A stretch of DNA of 64,000 bases. Source: JBGLNJ01 sp041300525 (lineage in GTDB: Bacteria > Chloroflexota > Anaerolineae > Fen-1058). Of this stretch, positions 26,395 to 35,103 are shown piece after piece. Below the pieces are notes generated by a model that did not search any database, was not told the DNA's origin, and worked only from the letters and a program-made list of their open reading frames with translations. The stretch spans positions 3,658,001 through 3,722,000 of the forward strand of contig JBGLNJ010000001.1 of the NCBI GenBank assembly GCA_041300525.1. Direction: 5' to 3'. Both the position numbers and the translations under genes were made by a program. How positions within the stretch are numbered: position 1 is the first letter of the stretch; every line of letters begins with the position of its first letter.

Positions 26395-27580
26395 CCCCAA
26401 CCGCGCCGAACCACGCCTGCCCGTGACGCTCGCCGCGATGCTCCTGGCGCGCATCACGCTCAACATCTCGTATCGCATCACGTACCCGTTCCTGCCCGTC
26501 ATCGCGCGCGGGCTGGGCGTTGACCTGACCTCGGCGGGGCTGCTCGTAACGGCGCGCGCGGCGGGCGGACTCGCCAGCCCGATCTTTGGCCCGCTTTCGG
26601 ACACTTGGGGCCGCAAGCGGCTGATGCTCGCCGGCGTGGCACTCCTCATCGCAGGCGCGGCCCTCTGCGCGGCGCTCCCGTTTTACGCCGCGTTCCTGGT
26701 TGCGTTCGTGACCTTTGGCCTCGCCAAAGCCATCTATGATCCGGCGATGCAAGCCTTCATCGGCGACCGCGTGCCCTACGAGCGGCGCGGCCGCGCGATG
26801 GGCATTATAGAGTTTTCGTGGTCGGCGGCATGGCTGCTGGGCGTGCCGTCCGCCGGATGGCTCATCGCGCGGGCGGGGTGGCAATCGCCGTTCGCGCTGC
26901 TGGCCGTCTTGGGCGCAGCCGGGCTGCTCCTCATCGCGCGGCTGCTCCCGCGCGACGCGCCGACTCTTGTACACGATAGCGCGGCGTTTCAACTCGGCGC
27001 AGTGATCCGCAACCGCAACCTGATGGCCACATTCTGCGTGGCGTTCCTCATCGCCCTGGCGAACGAAGTCACATTCATCGTCTACGGCGCGTGGATGGAG
27101 AGCCGCTTTGGCTTGAGCGTCGTCGCGCTGGGGCTGGCATCCATCGTCATCGGCCTGGCAGAAGCCATGGGAGAATTTGGCTCGGCGGCGTTCGTGGATC
27201 GGTTGGGCAAGCGGCGCGCGGTGTTGATCGGGCTGGTGATTTCGGCGCTCACCTACGGGGTGCTGCCGATGTTGGGTCAACGCTTAGAGTGGGCGATAGG
27301 TGGGCTGACGTTGCTGTTCGTCGCCTTCGAGTTCACGATTGTCTCACTCCTGCCGCTCATCTCGGAACTGTCGCCGGCCGCGCGGGCCACGACCATGTCG
27401 GCCAACGTCGCGGCCATGACGCTGGCGCGCATGATCGGCTCCGTCGGAGGAACGGCGCTGTTCGTGCGATGGGGACGGCTGGAGCCGAACGCCGCCGTGT
27501 CGGTCGTCGCAACGGCGTTGGCGTTTGGGGTGCTGTGGTTATTTGTCCACGAAGGACACGAAGAGACACCAAGAGTCTAA
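26387..27580 (+). CDS. Major facilitator superfamily transporter
   Basis: The 397-aa protein has about twelve membrane helices. The cytosolic loop after helix 2 contains GPLSDTWGRKRLM, the MFS motif A (G-x-x-x-D-x-x-G-R-K/R), and an equivalent loop in the second half reads VDRLGKRRAVL. The substrate is unknown; drug/sugar exporter types are possible. The start region overlaps the broken end of the NAD(P)HX dehydratase fragment, so the first residues may not be native. Confidence 0.83.
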   Translation: MTNPNRAEPRLPVTLAAMLLARITLNISYRITYPFLPVIARGLGVDLTSAGLLVTARAAGGLASPIFGPLSDTWGRKRLMLAGVALLIAGAALCAALPFYAAFLVAFVTFGLAKAIYDPAMQAFIGDRVPYERRGRAMGIIEFSWSAAWLLGVPSAGWLIARAGWQSPFALLAVLGAAGLLLIARLLPRDAPTLVHDSAAFQLGAVIRNRNLMATFCVAFLIALANEVTFIVYGAWMESRFGLSVVALGLASIVIGLAEAMGEFGSAAFVDRLGKRRAVLIGLVISALTYGVLPMLGQRLEWAIGGLTLLFVAFEFTIVSLLPLISELSPAARATTMSANVAAMTLARMIGSVGGTALFVRWGRLEPNAAVSVVATALAFGVLWLFVHEGHEETPRV

Positions 27581-27718
27581 TTCATCGTGCTACGCGGTTC
27601 TCTTTGACATCATACCCATTGGGAGTAGAATGTACCCCGATCATGCCGACAAGGAATACTCGTAAAGAAAAAGATTAACGATGACTCGTTTTCATTCACG
27701 GACAAAAAAGGAGTAGAC

Positions 27719-28633
27719 TTGAATCCGGTTTCTATCCAGATCAAACCAGAGGTCGCTAAAGCACTTGGAACCCGGCGGCCCGTCGTCGCGCTTGAATCCA
27801 CTCTCATCACGCACGGCTTTCCCTATCCCGATAACCTTGCCACGGCGCGCGCCCTCGAAGCCGCAATCCGCGACACGAACGTGGGCGCGATCCCGGCGAC
27901 GATTGCGATTCTGCGCGGCCAGATCACCGTGGGGTTGGACGACGCGCAATTGGAATACCTGGCCACTGCGAAAGGCGTGCGCAAGTGCAGCCGCCGCGAC
28001 CTCGGCATCGCGGTGGCGCGCGGACTCGACGGCGCGACGACCGTGGCTGGCACGATGGTTGTGGCGGCGCTGGCCGGCATTGGCGTATTTGCCACGGGCG
28101 GCATCGGCGGCGTCCATCGCGGCCACCCATTCGACGTTTCCGCCGACCTGGAAGAGTTGGGCCGCACGCCCGTCACCGTCGTCTGCGCGGGCGCCAAGTC
28201 ACTGCTTGACCTGCCGCTGACGTTGGAGCAACTCGAAACGCGCGGCGTGCCCGTCATCGGTTACGGCACAGACGAGCTGCCTGCGTTCTATTCGCGCACG
28301 TCGGGCCTGCCGGTGGACGCGCGAGCCGACACGCCGGAGGATGTAGCAACCATCGTGCGCGCGCGCCGAGCGTTGGGGCTGGCTGGCGGCGAGCTGGTCG
28401 CCGTTCCCATCCCCGCCGCCGACGAATTGCCCCGCGCCGAAGCGCAAGCCGCCATCGCAGAAGCGACGAGACTGGCGGACGAGTCCGGCATCAGCGGCGC
28501 AGCCCTCACGCCATTCATCCTGGCAAAAATCGCCGAGTTGACCGGCGGGCGCAGCAAGCGGGCGAATGTGGCGCTCCTGCTGAACAATGCGCGCGTCGCC
28601 GCTCGCATCGCTCAAGCTCTTGTTACGCATTGA
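27719..28633 (+). CDS. psuG: Pseudouridine-5'-phosphate glycosidase
   Basis: The 304-aa protein matches PsuG, which reversibly splits pseudouridine-5'-phosphate into uracil and ribose-5-phosphate with a metal ion. Marks are VALESTLITHGFPYPDNL near the N-terminus, CSRRDLGIAVARGLDGATTVAGTM, and the FATGGIGGVHRG signature. The start is TTG at 27719, behind AAAGGAG. The next gene is a PfkB-family kinase, which in this context fits pseudouridine kinase. Together they would degrade pseudouridine. Confidence 0.93.
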   Translation: MNPVSIQIKPEVAKALGTRRPVVALESTLITHGFPYPDNLATARALEAAIRDTNVGAIPATIAILRGQITVGLDDAQLEYLATAKGVRKCSRRDLGIAVARGLDGATTVAGTMVVAALAGIGVFATGGIGGVHRGHPFDVSADLEELGRTPVTVVCAGAKSLLDLPLTLEQLETRGVPVIGYGTDELPAFYSRTSGLPVDARADTPEDVATIVRARRALGLAGGELVAVPIPAADELPRAEAQAAIAEATRLADESGISGAALTPFILAKIAELTGGRSKRANVALLLNNARVAARIAQALVTH

Positions 28634-28660
28634 CCAGGGGGCATGGGTGACCAGTCTCGC

Positions 28661-28690
28661 CTTGTCACCCCGTCACCTTGTCACCTTGTC
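28661..28690. repeat. Tandem GTCACC(T/C)T repeat
   Basis: Three near-copies of CTTGTCACC run in tandem just before the PfkB kinase start. Related sequence forms the large palindrome at 52650-52718. Confidence 0.6.
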
Positions 28691-28696
28691 AGAGCC

Positions 28697-29659
28697 ATGG
28701 TTGACCTTGTCACATTCGGCATCATCCTGGATGACATCCTGTTCCCCGATGGCCGGGCGGCGATGGGTGTGCTGGGCGGCGGCGGGCCGCAGACCGCATT
28801 TGGGATGCGGCTGCCCGTGCTGGCCGGATGGGCAGAAACATCGGGCGATGTCGGGCTGGTCGCGGGTATAGGGCGTGACCTGCCGGACTCGGCGAGAGCG
28901 TGGCTGGCTGCAACGGGCATTGACTTGGCGGGCATGCGCGGAAGTGACCTCCCCACTCCGCGCGCGTGGCAAAGGCTGGAAAGCGATGGGTGCCGCACAC
29001 AGGTCTGGCAAGTGCAGAGCAACGTCATCGCCGCGCAACTAGGCCGGACGCTCGACCGCATCCCTGCCAGTTATCGCCAGGCAAAGGGATTTCACCTCGG
29101 CGTCCATCCCGACGATCCCGACCTAGATTTCATTCATCAACTACGTCACCTCCCCCTGCCTGGCGGGGGGAGGCCGGGAGGGGGGCCTGTCCTCAGCCTT
29201 GAGCCATTCAAACCCGCCGACCGGCCGCTGACCGATGCGGCGCTTTGTCAACTGTGCGCCGCCGCCGATATCTTTTCACCCAACGTCGTCGAAGCACAGT
29301 CGCTCGTGGGCAATGGCTCACCCGATGAGTTGGTACGCCGCATCGCCGATGCGGGCGCATCTATCGTCACGCTGCGGATGGGACCGGAGGGGTCGCTGGT
29401 GTCCGTCTCCGGCGCAGCGCACCTTTACGTGCCCGCCGTTCCGACAACCGTCATAGACCCCATTGGCGCGGGCAATGCGTACTGCGGCGGATTCCTGGCC
29501 GGATATGTCCAGACCGGCGATGCGCTGACGGCGGCGCGCTATGGCGCTGTGGCCGCGTCGTTCCTTGTCGAGCAGGTCGGGTTGCCAGAGATCGACGAAC
29601 GGCTGCGGACGCAAGCACAGATCCGGCTCCGTTCACTGCTACGGATGGAAAACGAATGA
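28697..29659 (+). CDS. PfkB-family kinase, probable pseudouridine kinase
   Basis: The 320-aa protein is a ribokinase-type kinase: an N-terminal GGGGPQTAFG substrate loop, and the C-terminal DPIGAGNAYCGGFLAGY anion-hole motif (usually D-x-x-GAGD; here Asn replaces the catalytic Asp, which is notable). Following psuG at 63 bp, it probably phosphorylates pseudouridine. A G/C-rich palindrome adds LPLPGGGRPGGGP in mid-protein. The tandem GTCACC repeat directly before the ATG leaves no good ribosome site, so the native leader may have been displaced. The Asn at the usual base position makes activity uncertain. Confidence 0.72.
   Translation: MVDLVTFGIILDDILFPDGRAAMGVLGGGGPQTAFGMRLPVLAGWAETSGDVGLVAGIGRDLPDSARAWLAATGIDLAGMRGSDLPTPRAWQRLESDGCRTQVWQVQSNVIAAQLGRTLDRIPASYRQAKGFHLGVHPDDPDLDFIHQLRHLPLPGGGRPGGGPVLSLEPFKPADRPLTDAALCQLCAAADIFSPNVVEAQSLVGNGSPDELVRRIADAGASIVTLRMGPEGSLVSVSGAAHLYVPAVPTTVIDPIGAGNAYCGGFLAGYVQTGDALTAARYGAVAASFLVEQVGLPEIDERLRTQAQIRLRSLLRMENE
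29144..29190. repeat. G/C-rich palindromic element inside the PfkB kinase gene
   Basis: CCTCCCCC ... GGGGGGAGG forms a hairpin followed by a second GGGAGGGGGG block. It is in frame and translated as a Pro/Gly-rich loop. It looks like an inserted mobile palindrome. Confidence 0.6.
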
Positions 29660-29756
29660 GCGAATCGCTCGGCGGCGGGCGCGACGCGTCGGGCGGAGGT
29701 GGCATCAGCCGCATCCGCACAAGTGAGTTGCGCGTCTGACGAAAAGAGGGCCAACG

Positions 29757-30440
29757 ATGCCCAGTCAAGAGACCTACAGCCAACATGCCGACGAGTATGA
29801 GCAGTTGGTGTCGCACGAGGATTATCAGGGCAATATCCTGCCTGCGCTGAATCGAATCAGGCCGCTGGCCGAACTCGACGTGGTCGAGTTCGGCGCCGGC
29901 ACAGGCAGGCTCACTCGCCTGGTCGCGCCAGTCGTCAAGTCCGTTCGAGCATTCGACGCCTCGCTGAACATGCTCCAGATTGCCCAGACCCGGCTAAAAC
30001 GCACGGGCCGATCCAACTGGCACGTGGCCGTCGGCGACCATCGCTGCTTGCCGGCGGGCAACCGAGTCGCAGATGTCGCGCTCGCCGGGTGGACGATGGC
30101 TCAACTCCTCGTTTGGAGTGAGCCGAACTGGCAGAGCGAAGTGGACAAGGTGCTGGCCGAAATGCGGCGTGTGTTGCGTCCTGGCGGAACCCTCATCATC
30201 CTGGAAACGCTTGGCACAGGCTCGGCAACACCACAAGCGCCGGACAAACTTGTCCCGTACTATTCATTCCTGGAAAAAGCGGGCTTTTCCTCCACCTGGA
30301 TTCGCACCGATTTTCAGTTCGAATCCGTGGCAGAGGCAAAAACCCTGATCGGCTTTTTCTTTGGCCCGGACGCGACACAGCGAATTATCCATCAGAATCC
30401 AATCGTTCCAGAGTGCACTGGCATCTGGTGGTCGTCATGA
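29757..30440 (+). CDS. Class I SAM-dependent methyltransferase
   Basis: The 227-aa protein has the Rossmann methyltransferase motifs: VVEFGAGTGRLTRLVA (motif I), the acidic AFDASLNML (motif II), a DVALAGWTMAQL segment and the post-motif LRPGGTLIILE. It resembles UbiE/Methyltransf_11 proteins. The substrate is unknown. It begins about 100 bp after the PfkB kinase and is followed by a region of gene fragments. Confidence 0.82.
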   Translation: MPSQETYSQHADEYEQLVSHEDYQGNILPALNRIRPLAELDVVEFGAGTGRLTRLVAPVVKSVRAFDASLNMLQIAQTRLKRTGRSNWHVAVGDHRCLPAGNRVADVALAGWTMAQLLVWSEPNWQSEVDKVLAEMRRVLRPGGTLIILETLGTGSATPQAPDKLVPYYSFLEKAGFSSTWIRTDFQFESVAEAKTLIGFFFGPDATQRIIHQNPIVPECTGIWWSS

Positions 30441-30788
30441 CGGCCCAACTATGGACTATGTTTGCTGCGGTGGTCTCCGCATAGACTATCTCATCACGTC
30501 CAACGGCGATTTTGTGCGGCGCTTTTCTGCAGCAGGCGAACTGGGGCGACCGGCAAAAGGCCAGCCCGACCATGGCAGACGTCACAAAGGCGACGGTCAA
30601 CTATTTTGCGCTGCTTCGATGAGTTGAACCGGCCTCGCGACATTTCGCCACTTGCTCTCGCCGGCCTTTCGGGAGAGTACAATCAGCAATTCCAAATCTA
30701 AAACTGGGTTAGGGAGGCGCGAGAGAGATTTCCAGCCCATCTGCCATAAACTGGAAGAGAGTCTCCCAATCATCAAAACTACCAGAAG
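30441..30788 (+). pseudogene. Debris region: PfkB-type N-terminal fragment and unknown tail
   Basis: From 30451 a frame begins MDYVCCGGLRIDYLITSNGD, the start of a PfkB-family kinase, but it loses similarity at about 30520. From about 30530 another frame ends with ADVTKATVNYFALLR and a stop at 30620, which looks like the tail of an unidentified gene. From about 30700 the sequence merges into an IS1-type remnant with frame breaks. No intact gene is present. Confidence 0.55.
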
Positions 30789-30986
30789 GTTTTTGCGACC
30801 GGCAAACATCACTCCGTCGGCAAAGACAGTGGCGAGACGGCCCATGTCGAGCGATGGAACCTGACTCTCCGCCAGCGTATTGCTCGCTTTGTGCGAAAGA
30901 CCTTGTCCTTTTCCAAGCTAGACTTTTTTCACGAGTTGGTATTGCGCATGTTCATCATCACCTACAATGTGGCGTGTATCAGTTGA
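30789..30986 (+). mobile_element. IS1-family transposase remnant (C-terminal part)
   Basis: Sixty-five residues and a stop match the IS1-type transposase end: HHSVGKDSGETAHVERWN, TLRQRIARFVRKTLSFSK, then a hydrophobic FIITYN tail. The DDE-type region and upstream frame are degraded; the text before 30789 gives partial matches in other frames. After the stop, the minus-strand sequence GGTAGTGGTAACATTTC could be the terminal inverted repeat. The element cannot move by itself. Confidence 0.82.
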
Positions 30987-31012
30987 AATGTTACCACTAC
31001 CGGAGATCTGTC

Positions 31013-31041
31013 TTGACACATAACCCGGACGGCGGTACAAT
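31013..31041 (+). promoter_or_regulatory. Sigma-70 promoter before the miaB-type gene
   Basis: Perfect TTGACA (31013-31018), a 17-nt spacer and TACAAT (31036-31041). It lies 130 bp before the miaB-type start, just after the IS1 remnant end. Confidence 0.75.
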
Positions 31042-31171
31042 CCATGCCACTCGCAGCCGTCCCCGCTTCACACCGCCGCCATATTGCTACACTCGTCTTC
31101 CCGGTCTCTCGATATTCACTCGGTGGTCTGTAGTCAGCGGTCTGCGGTCGAACAGATGAGGATGTGGCTGG

Positions 31172-32539
31172 ATGAAGTATCACGTTTGGACTGCGGGCTG
31201 TCAAATGAACGTCGCCGACTCGCAGCGACTCGAGTCGGCGTTTGAAAAGCTGGGGCTGAAAAGCACGGCGCGCGCTGCCGACGCAGATGTGATTGTGCTC
31301 AACACGTGCGTCGTGCGCCAGAGTGCAGAAGACAAAGCCTACAGCTACCTGCACTCGCTGCGCCCACTCAAGGTCAAGCGCCCAGAAATTGTCATCGGTC
31401 TGATGGGCTGCCTGGTGGGCGTCAAGAGCAACGGCAAGCTGCGGGAGCGGTTCCCGTGGGTGGACGTTTTTGCGCCGCCCAGCGACCCGGCGCCGATGAT
31501 CGAGTTCTTGCGCCAACGTGAGGGGCTGGCTCTTGAGCAAGCACAAGTGGCCGAGCGGTTCGCCGCTCAAGATGGCGAAATCGTCTTGCCGCTGCACCAA
31601 CGCGGCCAGCTCGTCGCGGCGCACGTGCCGGTGGTGCTGGGCTGCTCGCACGCCTGCTCGTTCTGCATCATCCCGTTCCGGCGCGGCGTGGAGCGCAGCC
31701 GCGGCGTGGACGAGATCATGGTCGAAGCGCGGTCGCTCGTGGCGCAAGGTGTCAAGGAGATTACACTCCTCGGACAGATCGTTGACCGCTACGGCTATGA
31801 TCTCCAATCTCAAATCCCCACGCGGAGCGTCCAATCTCCAACGCCGCTGGTAGATGTGCTGCGATTGCTGAATGACCTGGAAGGGCTAGAGCGGATTCGG
31901 TTCTTGACCAGCCACCCGAACTGGATGACGGACGAGCTGCTGGACGCGGTGGCGGAATTGCCCAGGGTGTGCGAGCACATCGAAGTGCCGGTGCAGGCCG
32001 GAGACGACGAGGTGCTGGCGCGGATGAAGCGCGGTTACACCGCCGATGACTACCGGCGCTTGGTCGAGCGCATCCGGCGCAAGCTGCCCGGCGGCTCGAT
32101 TGCGACGGACATCATCGTAGGCTTTCCCGGCGAAACCGAGGCGCAATTTCAGGCGACGTGTGACTTGCTCGCGGAACTCGAGCTGGACGTGGCGCACATT
32201 GCCAAGTACAGTCCACGTCCGCAGACGGTGGCGCAGCGCACAATGCCGGACGATGTGCCGCCGGAAGAAAAGGAGCGCCGCCGCAAAGCGATTGAGGACT
32301 TGCAGGAGCATATCGCCGGCGAGATCAACGCACGGCTGATGGGGCGAACGGTCGAGGTGCTGGTGGAAGGTGAGCACAAGAACAAGTGGCGCGGCCGGAC
32401 GCGGACGAACAAGCTGGTGTTCTTTGAAGACGCTCGCACCGACTGGCGCGGCAAGCGGGCGAACGTCACCCTCACGTGGACGGGGCCGTGGTCTATGCAG
32501 GGTGTCGTCGCAGCGGATGGGCAGCAGATAAGCGGATAG
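31172..32539 (+). CDS. miaB: tRNA methylthiotransferase, MiaB type
   Basis: The 455-aa protein is a radical-SAM methylthiotransferase. An N-terminal UPF0004 domain has three cluster cysteines (TAGCQMN, NTCVVRQ, GLMGCLVG). The radical SAM motif is CSHACSFC. A C-terminal TRAM domain follows (RTNKLVFFED region). MiaB adds a methylthio group to i6A37 of tRNAs. The order and length fit. A 33-bp interspersed repeat (31806-31838) adds LQSQIPTRSVQSP between the radical-SAM strands, so the fold carries an extra loop there. Confidence 0.88.
   Translation: MKYHVWTAGCQMNVADSQRLESAFEKLGLKSTARAADADVIVLNTCVVRQSAEDKAYSYLHSLRPLKVKRPEIVIGLMGCLVGVKSNGKLRERFPWVDVFAPPSDPAPMIEFLRQREGLALEQAQVAERFAAQDGEIVLPLHQRGQLVAAHVPVVLGCSHACSFCIIPFRRGVERSRGVDEIMVEARSLVAQGVKEITLLGQIVDRYGYDLQSQIPTRSVQSPTPLVDVLRLLNDLEGLERIRFLTSHPNWMTDELLDAVAELPRVCEHIEVPVQAGDDEVLARMKRGYTADDYRRLVERIRRKLPGGSIATDIIVGFPGETEAQFQATCDLLAELELDVAHIAKYSPRPQTVAQRTMPDDVPPEEKERRRKAIEDLQEHIAGEINARLMGRTVEVLVEGEHKNKWRGRTRTNKLVFFEDARTDWRGKRANVTLTWTGPWSMQGVVAADGQQISG
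31806..31838. repeat. 33-bp interspersed repeat, copy 2 (inside miaB)
   Basis: Nearly identical to the minus strand of 10000-10032. Translated in the same frame as in nrnA, giving QI-P/S-TRSVQS in both proteins. Confidence 0.75.
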
Positions 32540-32554
32540 TCTCCAGTTCGCTGT

Positions 32555-32770
32555 TCAACTGTGCGGAATGACGCCGATCATTATCTCTTCGGGAAAGTGA
32601 GCTTCGCGGGAGCAACGGGGACATTTTTTGCTGCTGCCAAACAAGGTGCCTGTACTGCATTGATCGCAATACACGGACTTGCACTCCGGGCATTGATAGA
32701 TCCGGGTATCCGGTTTTGCGCTGCGGCAATCAGGGTTGGGGCAGCGGCCATACTCTTTCATTGTTGACAT
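32555..32770 (-). CDS. Small zinc-ribbon protein
   Basis: The 71-aa protein (68 aa from a second ATG at 32761) has four Cys pairs: CPNPDC, CPECKSVYC, CDQC and CPRC, so it probably folds around two zinc ions. No other domain is visible. It lies convergent to the miaB-type gene. Function is unknown. GGGGGA precedes the starts at a suitable distance for the second ATG. Confidence 0.65.
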   Translation of the reverse strand: MSTMKEYGRCPNPDCRSAKPDTRIYQCPECKSVYCDQCSTGTLFGSSKKCPRCSREAHFPEEIMIGVIPHS

Positions 32771-32861
32771 TCCCCCATGTTGAGATGGTGCAACACGTTG
32801 ATACGAACTTGGCCCGCCCGCAAACCAGCAAAGCCAATGCGCCTCCATTATGAACGCGAAC

Positions 32862-32890
32862 GCCCCGGCAGTCAAGCACCGGGGCATTCT
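32862..32890 (+). terminator. Hairpin terminator candidate
   Basis: GCCCCGG (32862-32868), a 10-nt loop and CCGGGGC (32879-32885), followed by ATTCTTGTTT. Confidence 0.6.
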
Positions 32891-33138
32891 TGTTTCACTT
32901 GTACGCTAGAGATGTTTGAGGTACTGTGGCCTCTCATCTCCGACCACCCACTTCCGATCTCTGACCTCTGCCCTCACTTTAAGCTATCCAACTCATGCCC
33001 GGTCTGATTGGTATAAGCATACATCGTGTAGACCGGCTTGCGCGCAACGAGGTCTGGCTCGAACTGCTCAATGGGCACGCCGTTCCCCTCGTGCTCTCAA
33101 CGCAGGCGGATAGCCTCGCCGCGAATCGCCAGGAGGCC
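32891..33138. other. Intergenic region with a possible gene tail on the minus strand
   Basis: On the minus strand 32979-33098 an open stretch reads IEQFEPDLVARKPVYTMYAY and ends with GHELDSLK and a stop. It has coding-like composition but no start, so it may be the tail of a lost gene. Near 32930-32975 there are short repeats of the type CTCTGACCTCTG. Nothing else is identifiable. Confidence 0.35.
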
Positions 33139-33741
33139 TTATGCTTCGCCTCTGACTTCTGCTTCCAGCCGCGCAAAGAACGCGGCCATAAAGTCGTGGC
33201 GTTCCTGGCCGATGCGCCGTCCGGTCTGTGTGGTGAGCCGGTCTTTGATCTTGGCGAGCTTGACGACGAACTCGTGGATAGGGGTGTGCTCGCCGCCACT
33301 GTGCTCGTCGTATCCTTCGGGAACCTCGGCCCACAGGCGTTGGCCTGCTGCGCCGCCGAAGGCGAACACGCGAGCCACGCCGATGGCGCCGATAGCGTCG
33401 AGCTTGTCGGCATCGAACAGGCATTGGGCTTCGAGGGTCTGCGGGGGAGGCCCGGCGCGAAAGCGGTGACTGCGGATGGCCTGCGCCACGGCTTGAACTT
33501 TTTCCGGCGGCTGACCGGCCAGAATTTCGTGTGCGCGCTCGGCGGCGACCTCTTCGTGTCCCACGCGCCCGTTATCCAGTCCGATGTCGTGCAGCAGCGC
33601 CGCCGTGCGGACGATCTCCACATCGGCGCCTTCGGCCTGGGCAAGGTGGACAGCCAGCGCGGTGACGCGCAGCACGTGATCAAAATCGTGCGCAGCGTCG
33701 CCAGCGGCATAGAGCGCGCGGGCTTGCTCGGCGCCGATCAA
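33139..33741 (-). CDS. HD-domain hydrolase
   Basis: The 200-aa protein has the HD phosphohydrolase motif set: H in AAHDFDHVLRV, the paired HD in ALLHDIGLDNG, a later H in SHRF, and FDADKLDAIGAIGVAR. It resembles YedJ/COG1418-type nucleotide phosphohydrolases. The start is taken as TTG at 33741, which overlaps the stop of the upstream glycosyltransferase (TTGA), with AGGAG eight bases before it. The coupling suggests co-expression with the glycosyltransferase. The substrate is unknown. Confidence 0.78.
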   Translation of the reverse strand: MIGAEQARALYAAGDAAHDFDHVLRVTALAVHLAQAEGADVEIVRTAALLHDIGLDNGRVGHEEVAAERAHEILAGQPPEKVQAVAQAIRSHRFRAGPPPQTLEAQCLFDADKLDAIGAIGVARVFAFGGAAGQRLWAEVPEGYDEHSGGEHTPIHEFVVKLAKIKDRLTTQTGRRIGQERHDFMAAFFARLEAEVRGEA

Positions 33742-34883
33742 CGAGGCATCTCCTGGCAGCCCACCAACTCGCAGACGATGTCGGCAACCCGGTCGGCGGC
33801 GTAAGGTCGCCCCAGTTTGCGGGCGGCCTCGGAATGTTCGGTCAGGGCGTGGCTGCCTGGAGCCAGCCACTCGCGCAACGTCTGCGCGATCAGCTTGGGC
33901 TTGGGCGCATAGACACCCGCTTTGCCGCGCACGACGACCTTTACGTTCCCATCTTCTTGGCCGGGGATGTAACCGCTGACGATCATCGGCAAGCCCATGG
34001 CGAGCGATTCAGCCACAGTGCTGGGGCCGGCTTTGCTCACCAGGATGTCCGAGGCCGCCATCAGCACGGGGATCTCGCGCGTAAAGCCGAAAATGCGCAC
34101 GGGAATTTTCCAGTTCGCCAATTGCAATTGGAGTTTGAGGGTTGGGTTGCGCCCCGCGACGATGACGAGTTGAAAATCCAGTTTGGTGGAAGCCATCGCG
34201 CGGGCAATGGGGTATATCCGCCCCAAGCCTTGCCCGCCGCCCATCAACAGCACGGTGGGTCGGTCCGGATCGAGGTCGAGGTTGCGGCGCACATCGGGCT
34301 TGGGCCGACCGGCCAACTCGGCAAAGCGCCGGCTGATGGGCAGGCCAGTAATGTCTATCTTGTCGCGGCTCACACCGTAGCTATTCGCCAGCCGGGCAGC
34401 CTGCTCGGTGGGCACCATGTAGCGCACCATGCCGGGCGCGCACCACAGCGCGTGGATGGAAGCCATGTCGGTGACGACGGTGACCATGGGCGTGTCGTTC
34501 TTTTCTTTTTCTTTGGCCCACAACATGGCGTAATTGTAAAGTGGGTGAAAGGAAACAATGAGGTCGGCCGGATGGCTCACCAGAACTTCGCGCGCGGTTT
34601 TCTGAGCAAGCGGCCAGGCCGTGCGCATCAAGAGCCGTGCGCGCTCGGGTGTGTTCGTCAGCCGATAGCCAGGCTCCCAAGTGACCTGGCTAAAGCGCAC
34701 CATGGACGGGTAAAGCGCATCGAGCTTGTTGATGGGAAAGGGGGCATAGCCGCCCAATATATCTACCATCTCGAACTGGCAGTCTTCCAAGTTGCGGCGG
34801 CGCAGCGATTCCAGGACCGCTTCGGTGCAGGAGCGGTGCCCCCCGCCGGTATCGGCCATCAGGAGCAAAATTCTACGAGTCAT
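33738..34883 (-). CDS. MGDG-synthase/MurG-like glycosyltransferase (GT28)
   Basis: The 381-aa protein begins with ILLLMADTGGGHRSCTEAV, the acceptor-side motif of monogalactosyl-diacylglycerol synthases and processive diacylglycerol glucosyltransferases. The C-terminal GT-B half has LLMGGGQGLGRI, DILVSKAGPSTVAESLAMG and a PGQEDGN donor site. It likely adds sugar to a membrane lipid at the inner leaflet. ATG at 34883 has GGAGG just upstream. Its stop overlaps the HD-hydrolase start. Confidence 0.85.
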   Translation of the reverse strand: MTRRILLLMADTGGGHRSCTEAVLESLRRRNLEDCQFEMVDILGGYAPFPINKLDALYPSMVRFSQVTWEPGYRLTNTPERARLLMRTAWPLAQKTAREVLVSHPADLIVSFHPLYNYAMLWAKEKEKNDTPMVTVVTDMASIHALWCAPGMVRYMVPTEQAARLANSYGVSRDKIDITGLPISRRFAELAGRPKPDVRRNLDLDPDRPTVLLMGGGQGLGRIYPIARAMASTKLDFQLVIVAGRNPTLKLQLQLANWKIPVRIFGFTREIPVLMAASDILVSKAGPSTVAESLAMGLPMIVSGYIPGQEDGNVKVVVRGKAGVYAPKPKLIAQTLREWLAPGSHALTEHSEAARKLGRPYAADRVADIVCELVGCQEMPR

Positions 34884-35103
34884 AAGCCTCCACACTCGCC
34901 CCTTGGGCAAGGCTACCTTATCAGACGCAAGTATACCACCAAACGTGAAACGTTGGCTTTGAAAAAGCCGGTCTGTGCATATGGGCCGGGTAGGAGAGGT
35001 CTGGTCGCCCGCTCTGAAGAATACGCTCAGGCTGAAGGAAATGAATGTGCGGTACCCTTCGCGCAACGAAGATCGGGCATGGTCAAAACTTGTACCTGGA
35101 CGT

